The notes under the pieces: model-generated | What the model saw: the letters and a program-made list of their open reading frames with translations, nothing else | Told to the model about the DNA's origin: nothing | Database searches by the model: none | In this document: positions 1 to 8,235 of the stretch, in pieces | How positions within the stretch are numbered: the stretch's first letter is position 1 | How the letters are laid out: every line of letters starts with the position of its first letter | Assembly: GCF_050947875.1 (NCBI RefSeq) | Contig: NW_027460417.1 | Coordinates: forward strand, 1-64,000 | Source: Dermacentor variabilis | Taxonomy: Eukaryota; Arthropoda; Arachnida; Ixodida; Ixodidae | Direction of reading: 5' to 3' | DNA: 64,000 bases | Made by a program: the position numbers and the translations under genes

Positions 1-1544
1 CATGGATTTGTGCCAAAACGCGTTTTAAGCATGCACATGCATCTTTTGGTGGACGCGGACGCAGTTTTCTCCAAAACCACACGATATGCATGCAAATGGT
101 GCTTTATGCAGAACGCGCATGTGGATTTCTACCAAACGACGTGAAAAGCATGCCGATGCTGGTCTTTTAGCACCCGCACATGGATTTGTGCCAAAACGCG
201 TTTTAAGCATGCACATGCATCTTTTGGTAGACGCGGACGCAGTTTTCTGCAAAACCACACAATATGCATGCAAATGGTGCTTTTGGCAGAACGCGCACGT
301 GGATTTCTACCAAACGAAGTGAAAAGCATGCCGATGCTGCTCTTTTTAGCACCCGCACATGGATTTGTGCCAAAACGCGTTTTAAGCATGCACATGCAGC
401 TTTTGGTGGACGGGGACGCAGTTTTCTGCAAAACCACACGATATGCATGCAAATGGTGCTTTTGGCAGAACGCGCATGTGGATTTCTACCAAAGGACGTG
501 AAAAGCATGCCGATGCTGCTCGTTTTAGCACCCGCACATGGATTTGTGCGAAAACGTGTTTTAAGCATGCCCATGCATCTTTTGGTGGACGCGGACGCAG
601 TTTTCTGCAAAACCACACGATATGCATGCAAATGGTGCTTTTGGCAGAACGCGCACGTGGATTTCTACCAAACGACGTGAAAAGCTTGCCGATGCTGCTC
701 TTTTTAGCACCCGCACATGGATTTGTGCCAAAACGCGTTTTAAGCATGCAGATGCATCTTTTGGTAGACTCGGACGCAGTTTTCTGCAAAACCACACGAT
801 ATGCATGCAAATGGTGGTTTTGGCCGAACGCGCACGTGTATTTCTACCAAACGACGTGAAAAGCATGCCGATGCTGCTCTTTTTAGCACCCGCACATGGA
901 TTTGTACCAAAACGCGTTTTAAGCATGCACATGCATCTTTTGGTAGACGCGGACGCAGTTTTCTGAAAAACCACACGATACGCATGCAAATGGTGCTTTT
1001 GGCAGAACGCGCACGTCGATTTCTACCAAACGACGTGAAAAGCATGCTGATGCTGCTCTTTTTAGCACCCACACATGGATTTGAGCCAAAACGCGTTTTA
1101 AGCATGCACATGCATCTTTTGGGTGACGTGGACGCAGTTTTCTGCAAAACCACACGATATGCATGCAAATGGTGCTTTTGGCAGAACGCGCACGTGGATT
1201 TCTACCAAACGACGTGAAAAGCATGCCGATGCTGCTCATTTTAGCACCCGCACATGGATTTGTGCCAAAACGCGTTTTAAGCATGCACATGCATCTTTTG
1301 GTAGACGCGGACGCAGTTTTCTGCAAAACCACACGATATGCATGCAAATGGTGCTTTTGGCAGAACGCGCACGTGGATTTCTACCAAACGACGTGAAAAG
1401 CATGCCGATGCTGCTCTTTTTAGCACCCGCACATGGATTTGTGCCAAAACGCGTTTTAAGAATGCACATGCATCTTTTGGTAGACGTGGACGCAGTTTTC
1501 TGCAAAACCACACGATATGCATGCAAATGGTGGTTTTGGCAGAA

Positions 1545-4500
1545 CGCGCACGTGGATTTCTACCAAAGGACGTGAAAAGCATGCCGATGCTGCTCTTTTT
1601 AGCACCCGCACATGGATTTGTGCCAAAACGCGTTTTAAGCATGCACATGCATCTTTTGGTAGACGCGGACGCAGTTTTCTGCAAAACCACACGATATGCA
1701 TGCAAATGGTGCTTTTGGCAGAACGCGCACGTGGATTTCCACCAAACGACGTGAAAAGCATGCCGATGCTGCTCTTTTTAGCACCCGAACATGGATTTGT
1801 GCCAAAACGCGTTTTAAGCATGCACATGCATCTTTTGGTAGACGCGGACGCAGTTTTCTGCAAAACCACACGATATGCATGCAAATGGTGCTTTTGACAG
1901 AACGCGCACGTGAATTTCTACCAAAGGACGTGAAAAGCATGCCGATGCTGCTCTTTTTAGCACCCGCACATGGATTTGTGCCAAAACGCTTTTTGAGCAT
2001 GCACATGCATCTTTTGGTAGACGCGGACGCAGTTTTCTGCAAAACCACACGATATGCATGCAAATGGTGCTTTTGGCAGAACGCGCACGTGGATTTCTAC
2101 CAAACGACGTGAAAAGCATGCCGACGCTGTTTTTTTAGCACCCGCACATGGATTTGTGCGAAAACACGTTTTAAGCATGCACATGCATCTTTTGGTAGAC
2201 GCGGACGCAGTTTTCTGCAAAACCACACGATATGCATGCAAATGGTGCTTTTGGCAGAACGCGCACGTGGATTTCTACCAAACGACGTGAAAGGCATGCC
2301 GATGCTGTTTTTTTTAGCACCCGCCCATGGATTTGTGTCAAAACACGTTTTAAGCATGCACATGCACCTTTTGGTAGACGCGGACGCAGTTTTCTGCAAA
2401 ACCACACGATATGCATGCAAATGGTGCTTTTGGCTGAACGCGCACGTGGATTTCTACCAAACGAGGTGAAAAGCATGCCGATGCTGCTCTTTTAGCACCC
2501 GCACATGTATTTGTGCCAAAACGCGTTTTAAGCATGCACATGCATCTTTTGGTAGACGCGGACGCAGTTTTCTGCAAAACCACACGATATGCATGCAAAT
2601 GGTGCTTTTGGCAGAACGCGCACGTGGAATTCTACCAAACGACGTGAAAAGCATGCCGATGCTGCTCTTTTTAGCACCCGCACACGGATTTGTTCCAAAA
2701 CGCGTTTAAAGCATGCACATGCATCTTTTGGTGGACGCGGACGCAGTTTTCTGCAAAACCACACGATATGCATGCAAATGGTGCTTTTGGCAGAACGCGC
2801 ACGTGGATTTCTACCAAACGACGTGAAAAGCATGCCGATGCTGCTCTTTTTAGCACCCGCACATGGATTTGTGTCAAAACGCGTTTTAAGCATGCACATG
2901 CATCTTTTGGTAGATGCGGACGCAGTTTTCTGCAAAACCACACGATATGCATGCAAATGGTGCTCTTGGGAGAACGCGCACGTGGATTTCTACCAAACGA
3001 CGTGAAAAGCATGCCGATGCTGCTCTTTTTAGCACCCGCACATGGATTTGTGCCAAAACGCGTTTTAAGCATGCACATGCATCTTTTGGTAGACGCGGAC
3101 GCAGTTTTCTGCAAAACCACACGATATGCATGCAAATGGTGCTTTTGGCAGAACGCGCACGTGGAATTCTACCAAACGACGTGAAAAGCATGCCGATGCT
3201 GCTCTTTTTAGCACCCGCACACGGATTTGTTCCAAAACGCGTTTAAAGCATGCACATGCATCTTTTGGTGGACGCGGACGCAGTTTTCTGCAAAACCACA
3301 CGATATGCATGCAAATGGTGCTTTTGGCAGAACGCGCACGTGGATTTCTACCAAACGACGTGAAAAGCATGCCGATGCTGCTCTTTTTAGCACCCGCACA
3401 TGGATTTGTGTCAAAACGCGTTTTAAGCATGCACATGCATCTTTTGGTAGATGCGGACGCAGTTTTCTGCAAAACCACACGATATGCATGCAAATGGTGC
3501 TCTTGGGAGAACGCGCACGTGGATTTCTACCAAAGGACGTGAAAAGCATGCCGATGCTGCTCTTTTTAGCACCCGCACATGGATTTGTGCCAAAACGCGT
3601 TTTAAGCATGCACATGCATCTTTTGGTAGACGCGGACGCAGTTTTCTGCAAAACCACACGATATGCATGCAAATGGTGCTTTTGGCAGAACGCGCACGTG
3701 GATTTCCACCAAACGACGTGAAAAGCATGCCGATGCTGCTCTTTTTAGCACCCGAACATGGATTTGTGCCAAAACGCGTTTTAAGCATGCACATGCATCT
3801 TTTGGTAGACGCGGACGCAGTTTTCTGCAAAACCACACGATATGCATGCAAATGGTGCTTTTGACAGAACGCGCACGTGAATTTCTACCAAAGGACGTGA
3901 AAAGCATGCCGATGCTGCTCTTTTTAGCACCCGCACATGGATTTGTGCCAAAACGCTTTTTGAGCATGCACATGCATCTTTTGGTAGACGCGGACGCAGT
4001 TTTCTGCAAAACCACACGATATGCATGCAAATGGTGCTTTTGGCAGAACGCGCACGTGGATTTCTACCAAACGACGTGAAAAGCATGCCGACGCTGTTTT
4101 TTTAGCACCCGCACATGGATTTGTGCGAAAACACGTTTTAAGCATGCACATGCATCTTTTGGTAGACGCGGACGCAGTTTTCTGCAAAACCACACGATAT
4201 GCATGCAAATGGTGCTTTTGGCAGAACGCGCACGTGGATTTCTACCAAACGACGTGAAAGGCATGCCGATGCTGTTTTTTTTAGCACCCGCCCATGGATT
4301 TGTGTCAAAACACGTTTTAAGCATGCACATGCACCTTTTGGTAGACGCGGACGCAGTTTTCTGCAAAACCACACGATATGCATGCAAATGGTGCTTTTGG
4401 CTGAACGCGCACGTGGATTTCTACCAAACGAGGTGAAAAGCATGCCGATGCTGCTCTTTTTAGCACCCGCACATGTATTTGTGCCAAAACGCGTTTTAAG

Positions 4501-5040
4501 CATGCACATGCATCTTTTGGTAGACGCGGACGCAGTTTTCTGCAAAACCACACGATATGCATGCAAATGGTGCTTTTGGCAGAACGCGCACGTGGAATTC
4601 TACCAAACGACGTGAAAAGCATGCCGATGCTGCTCTTTTTAGCACCCGCACACGGATTTGTTCCAAAACGCGTTTAAAGCATGCACATGCATCTTTTGGT
4701 GGACGCGGACGCAGTTTTCTGCAAAACCACACGATATGCATGCAAATGGTGCTTTTGGCAGAACGCGCACGTGGATTTCTACCAAACGACGTGAAAAGCA
4801 TGCCGATGCTGCTCTTTTTAGCACCCGCACATGGATTTGTGTCAAAACGCGTTTTAAGCATGCACATGCATCTTTTGGTAGATGCGGACGCAGTTTTCTG
4901 CAAAACCACACGATATGCATGCAAATGGTGCTCTTGGGAGAACGCGCACGTGGATTTCTACCAAACGACGTGAAAAGCATGCCGATGCTGCTCTTTTTAG
5001 CACCCGCACATGGATTTGTGCCAAAACGCGTTTTAAGCAT
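1545..5040 (+). repeat. 11-monomer higher-order repeat, period 1,967-1,968 bp
   Basis: About 1,545-3,512 recurs as about 3,513-5,040 (the second copy is shorter). Shared rare markers are CACCCGAACATGG, TTTTGACAGAACGCG, the T7 and T8 runs, GGAATTCTACC and TTGTTCCAAAACGCGTTTAAAG. The offset grows by 1 bp because the first copy has TGCTCTTTTAG and the second TGCTCTTTTTAG. Inside the first copy a 3-monomer block (2,589-3,125) is itself repeated at 3,126-3,662. Confidence 0.85.
2589..3662 (+). repeat. Tandem 3-monomer duplication, period 537 bp
   Basis: 2,589-3,125 and 3,126-3,662 share GGAATTCTACC, CACACGGATTTG, GCGTTTAAAG, TGTGTCAAAAC and GCTCTTGGGAGAACG in the same order. Divergence is minimal over most of the length, so the duplication is younger than the surrounding 11-mer repeat or was homogenised later. 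Confidence 0.85.
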
Positions 5041-5349
5041 GCACATGCACCTTTTGGTAGACGCGGACGCAGTTTTCTGCAAAACCACACGATAGGCATG
5101 CAAATGGTGCTTTTGGCAGAACGCGCACGTGGATTTCTACCAAACGACGTGAAAAGCATGCCAATGCTGCTCTTTTTAGCACCCGCACATGGATTTGTGC
5201 CAAAACTCGTTTTAAGCATGCACATGCATCTTTTGGTACACGCGGACGCAGTTTTCTGCAAAACCACACGATATGCATGCAAATGGTGCTTTTGGCAGAA
5301 CGCGCACGTGGATTTCTACCAAAGGACGTGAAAAGCATGCCGATGCTGC

Positions 5350-5640
5350 TCTTTTAGCACCCGCACATGGATTTGTGCCAAAACGCGTTTTAAGCATGCA
5401 CATGCATCTTTTGATAGACGCGGACGTAGTTTTCTGCAAAACCACACGATATGCATGCAAATGGTGCTTTTGGCAGAAAGAACGCGCGCGTGGATTTCTA
5501 CCAAACGAAGTAAAAAGCATGCCGATGTTGCTCTTTTTAGCACCCGCACATTGATTTGTGCCAAAACGCGTTTTAAGCATGCACATGCATCTTTTGGTAG
5601 ACGCGGACGCCGTTTTCTGCAAAACCACACGATATGAATG
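5350..5640 (+). repeat. Marker monomers with a 4-bp insertion (CAGAAAGAACGCGCGCG)
   Basis: At 5,474-5,490 the normal CAGAACGCGCACG reads CAGAAAGAACGCGCGCG, a net gain of 4 bp. It is accompanied by GAAGTAAAAAGC, CACATTGATTTG and ATATGAATGGAAATGG. The identical combination recurs at about 47,351 and 48,787, which ties the left flank to the right flank. Confidence 0.85.
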
Positions 5641-7335
5641 GAAATGGTGCTTTATGCAGAACGCGCACGTGGATTTCTACCAAACGACGTGAAAAGCATG
5701 CCGATGCTGCTCTTTTTAGCACCCGCACATGGATTTGTGCCAAAACGCGTTTTAAGCATGCACATGCATCTTTTGGTGGACGCGGACGCAGTTTTCTCCA
5801 AAACCACACGATATGCATGCAAATGGTGCTTTATGCAGAACGCGCATGTGGATTTCTACCAAACGACGTGAAAAGCATGCCGATGCTGGTCTTTTTAGCA
5901 CCCGCACATGGATTTGTGCCAAAACGCGTTTTAAGCATGCACATGCATCTTTTGGTAGACGCGGACGCAGTTTTCTGCAAAACCACACGATATGCATGCA
6001 AATGGTGCTTTTGGCAGAACGCGCACGTGGATTTCTACCAAACGAAGTGAAAAGCATGCCGATGCTGCTCTTTTTAGCACCCGCACATGGATTTGTGCCA
6101 AAACGCGTTTTAAGCATGCACATGCAGCTTTTGGTGGACGGGGACGCAGTTTTCTGCAAAACCACACGATATGCATGCAAATGGTGCTTTTGGCAGAACG
6201 CGCATGTGGATTTCTACCAAAGGACGTGAAAAGCATGCCGATGCTGCTCGTTTTAGCACCCGCACATGGATTTGTGCGAAAACGTGTTTTAAGCATGCCC
6301 ATGCATCTTTTGGTGGACGCGGACGCAGTTTTCTGCAAAACCACACGATATGCATGCAAATGGTGCTTTTGGCAGAACGCGCACGTGGATTTCTACCAAA
6401 CGACGTGAAAAGCATGCCGATGCTGCTCTTTTTAGCACCCGCACATGGATTTGTGCCAAAACGCGTTTTAAGAATGCACATGCATCTTTTGGTAGACGCG
6501 GACGCAGTTTTCTGCAAAACCACACGATATGCATGCAAATGGTGGTTTTGGCAGAACGCGCACGTGGATTTCTACCAAAGGACGTGAAAAGCATGCCGAT
6601 GCTGCTCTTTTTAGCACCCGCACATGGATTTGTGCCAAAACGCGTTTTAAGCATGCACATGCATCTTTTGGTAGACTCGGACGCAGTTTTCTGCAAAACC
6701 ACACGATATGCATGCAAATGGTGGTTTTGGCCGAACGCGCACGTGTATTTCTACCAAACGACGTGAAAAGCATGCCGATGCTGCTCTTTTTAGCACCCGC
6801 ACATGGATTTGTGCCAAAACGCGTTTTAAGCATGCACATGCATCTTTTGGTAGACGCGGACGCAGTTTTCTGAAAAACCACACGATACGCATGCAAATGG
6901 TGCTTTTGGCAGAACGCGCACGTCGATTTCTACCAAACGACGTGAAAAGCATGCTGATGCTGCTCTTTTTAGCACCCACACATGGATTTGTGCCAAAACG
7001 CGTTTTAAGCATGCACATGCATCTTTTGGTGGACGCGGACGCAGTTTTCTGCAAAACCACACGATCTGCATGCAAATGGTGCTTTTGGCAGAACGCGCAC
7101 GTGGATTTCTACCAAACGACGTGAAAAGCATGCCGATGCTGCTCATTTTAGCACCCGCACATGGATTTGTGCCAAAACGCGTTTTAAGCATGCACATGCA
7201 TCTTTTGGTAGACGCGGACGCAGTTTTCTGCAAAACCACACGATATGCATGCAAATGGTGCTTTTGGCAGAACGCGCACGTGGATTTCTACCAAACGACG
7301 TGAAAAGCATGCCGATGCTGCTCTTTTTAGCACCC

Positions 7336-7351
7336 GCACATGGATTTGTGC
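7336..7351. repeat. Dyad GCACA-TGGATT-TGTGC
   Basis: Perfect 5-bp inverted repeat around a 6-base spacer, present in nearly every monomer. The variant CCACTTGGATTT, seen for example near 13,780 and 18,965, breaks its left arm. Confidence 0.8.
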
Positions 7352-7352
7352 C

Positions 7353-7364
7353 AAAACGCGTTTT
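7353..7364. repeat. Perfect 12-bp palindrome AAAACGCGTTTT
   Basis: The longest perfect palindrome noticed in the monomer, containing ACGCGT at its centre. It is intact in most copies. Recurrent variants are AAAACACGTTTT (for example near 2,341, 9,505, 11,650 and 56,218), AAAACGCATTTT (near 13,440, 18,630 and 26,860) and AAAATGCGTTTT (near 10,218 and 54,247). All three are C-to-T or G-to-A changes at its CpG steps. Confidence 0.9.
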
Positions 7365-7366
7365 AA

Positions 7367-7378
7367 GCATGCACATGC
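7367..7378. repeat. Dyad GCATG-CA-CATGC
   Basis: Perfect 5-bp inverted repeat with a 2-base spacer, directly after the AAAACGCGTTTT palindrome. It survives in most monomers; the T-for-C change near 16,860 is an exception. Confidence 0.8.
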
Positions 7379-7398
7379 ATCTTTTGGTAGACGCGGAC

Positions 7399-7410
7399 GC
7401 AGTTTTCTGC
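7399..7410. repeat. Dyad GCAG-TTTT-CTGC
   Basis: Perfect 4-bp arms with a T4 loop. An alternative and mutually exclusive pairing, GTTTT-CTGC-AAAAC, overlaps it at 7,402-7,415. A shortened form, GCAGTTTTTGCAAAAC, occurs near 12,055, 56,625, 58,047, 58,589 and 60,376. Confidence 0.75.
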
Positions 7411-7424
7411 AAAACCACACGATA

Positions 7425-7432
7425 TGCATGCA
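7425..7432. repeat. Palindrome TGCATGCA with overlapping ATGCAAAT
   Basis: The 8-bp palindrome overlaps ATGCAAAT (7,428-7,435), which is identical to the vertebrate POU-domain octamer. A central-domain variant (GCAAGCAAATGG) destroys both. The match to the octamer is a visible fact; any binding is speculation. Confidence 0.6.
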
Positions 7433-7455
7433 AATGGTGCTTTTGGCAGAACGCG

Positions 7456-7461
7456 CACGTG
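7456..7461. other. CACGTG hexamer (E-box/G-box-like)
   Basis: Perfect CACGTG once per consensus monomer, in sub-repeat A. The aligned position in B reads CACATG. In the 14.6-22.7-kb block many monomers read CAAGTG or CAAGTA, and some in 25.3-28.0 kb read CTAGTG. CACGTG is the core of bHLH sites, including yeast Cbf1 at CDEI, but no role here can be shown from sequence. Confidence 0.45.
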
Positions 7462-7484
7462 GATTTCTACCAAACGACGTGAAA

Positions 7485-7498
7485 AGCATGCCGATGCT
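7485..7498. repeat. Dyad AGCAT-GCCG-ATGCT
   Basis: Perfect 5-bp arms with a 4-base loop at the end of sub-repeat A. It is followed by a second small dyad, TGCT-CTTTTT-AGCA, at the A/B junction. Both persist in most copies. Confidence 0.75.
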
Positions 7499-8019
7499 GC
7501 TCTTTTTAGCACCCGCACATGGATTTGTGCCAAAACGCGTTTTAAGCATGCACATGCATCTTTTGGTAGACGCGGACGCAGTTTTCTGCAAAACCACACG
7601 ATATGCATGCAAATGGTGCTTTTGGCAGAACGCGCACGTGGATTTCCACCAAACGACGTGAAAAGCATGCCGATGCTGCTCTTTTTAGCACCCGAACATG
7701 GATTTGTGCCAAAACGCGTTTTAAGCATGCACATGCATCTTTTGGTAGACGCGGACGCAGTTTTCTGCAAAACCACACGATATGCATGCAAATGGTGCTT
7801 TTGGCAGAACGCGCACGTGAATTTCTACCAAAGGACGTGAAAAGCATGCCGATGCTGCTCTTTTTAGCACCCGCACATGGATTTGTGCCAAAACGCGTTT
7901 TAAGCATGCACATGCATCTTTTGGTAGACGCGGACGCAGTTTTCTGCAAAACCACACGATATGCATGCAAATGGTGCTTTTGGCAGAACGCGCACGTGGA
8001 TTTCTACCAAACGACGTGA

Positions 8020-8235
8020 AAAGCATGCCGATGCTGTTTTTTTAGCACCCGCACATGGATTTGTGCGAAAACACGTTTTAAGCATGCACATGCATCTTTT
8101 GGTAGACGCGGACGCAGTTTTCTGCAAAACCACACGATATGCATGCAAATGGTGCTTTTGGCAGAACGCGCACGTGGATTTCTACCAAACGACGGAAAAG
8201 CATGCCGATGCTGTTTTTTTTTTAGCACCCGCACA
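8020..8235 (+). repeat. T-run subfamily monomers
   Basis: Here the usual GCTGCTCTTTTTAGC becomes GCTG followed by an uninterrupted T run before AGC: 7 T at about 8,036 and 10 T at about 8,214. The same subfamily occurs near 2,128, 2,308, 4,096, 4,274, 9,469, 51,528, 51,708 and 53,499, with runs of 7-9 T. It is usually linked to AAAACACGTTTT in the next half-monomer. The second copy also lacks one T (GACGGAAAAG). Confidence 0.8.

Larger units (their letters stand above)
7323..7380 (+). repeat. Sub-repeat B of the monomer (58 bp)
   Basis: First of three related sub-repeats inside the monomer. It begins CTTTTTAGCACCCGCACATGG and runs through the palindrome AAAACGCGTTTT to GCATGCACATGCAT. Aligned by eye with sub-repeat A from CGCAC onward it matches at about 33 of 46 positions; shared blocks are CGCAC, TGGATTT, CCAAA, CGT and AAGCATGC followed by ATGC. 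That level over an ungapped stretch is well above chance and implies common descent. Which sub-repeat is ancestral cannot be decided from one window. Confidence 0.82.
7381..7439 (+). repeat. Sub-repeat C of the monomer (59 bp)
   Basis: Second sub-repeat, from CTTTTGGTAG to AAATGGTG. Aligned by eye with sub-repeat A using one single-base gap it matches at about 44 of 59 positions. The shared blocks occur in the same order: CTTTTGG.AGA, CGCG.ACG, TTTCT.C, AAAC, and GCATGC followed by ATG.TG. It contains the GCAGTTTTCTGC dyad and the TGCATGCA palindrome. Confidence 0.85.
7383..7474. repeat. Long-range inverted repeat TTTGGTAGA / TCTACCAAA
   Basis: The 9-mer TTTGGTAGA at 7,383-7,391 is the exact reverse complement of TCTACCAAA at 7,466-7,474, 74 bases apart. 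A strand of one monomer could therefore close into a large stem-loop. The two arms sit in different sub-repeats (C and A). Monomers with GGTGGA or GAGGAC in the left arm, common in parts of the array, lose part of the pairing. Confidence 0.75.
7323..7501 (+). repeat. Representative consensus-like monomer, 179 bp
   Basis: This copy carries the majority base at nearly every position I compared and serves as a reference. It has 44 C and 42 G (about 48% G+C) and 13 CpG dinucleotides against about 10 expected from composition. In order it contains CTTTTTAGCACCCGCACATGG, the palindrome AAAACGCGTTTT, GCATGCACATGC, CTTTTGGTAGACGCGGACGC, GCAGTTTTCTGC, TGCATGCAAATGG, CTTTTGGCAGAACGCG, CACGTGGATTTCTACC and AGCATGCCGATGCT. 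Single-cutting sites per monomer include ACGCGT and CACGTG. The choice of first base is arbitrary in a tandem array; it was set here at the start of sub-repeat B. Confidence 0.96.
7440..7501 (+). repeat. Sub-repeat A of the monomer (62 bp)
   Basis: Third sub-repeat, from CTTTTGGCAGAACGCG to GATGCTGCT. It aligns with C at its left half and with B from CGCAC(G/A)TGGATTT onward, so it bridges the other two and makes the trimer structure convincing. It carries the perfect CACGTG hexamer and the AGCAT-GCCG-ATGCT dyad. Confidence 0.85.
1..8200 (+). repeat. Left flank ~5.73-5.91-kb period (32-33 monomers)
   Basis: Bases 1 to about 620 match 5,728 to about 6,348 almost exactly, including the rare CTTTATGCAGAACGCGCATG, GAAGTG and GGACGGGGACG variants. 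The offset is 5,727-5,728 bp (32 monomers). From about 800 to 2,300 the best partner is 5,907 bp downstream (33 monomers). The one-monomer change in offset shows a later gain or loss of a monomer in one copy. Boundaries are approximate. Confidence 0.75.

Noticed and set aside
7428..7435. Promoter or enhancer based on the ATGCAAAT octamer
   Set aside because: An 8-bp match repeated only because the satellite is repeated is a single observation, with no TATA-like or other promoter context.
7323..7501. CENP-B box
   Set aside because: No TTCG....A..CGGG pattern was found in the consensus on either strand. The nearest look-alike, CGTTTGGTAGA on the minus strand, lacks the essential bases.
8211..8223. 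RNA polymerase III terminator or poly(A) tail of a retroelement (T10 run)
   Set aside because: The run lies at a fixed place in the monomer, is flanked by normal satellite on both sides and grades in length between related copies, which points to slippage of the existing T tract.
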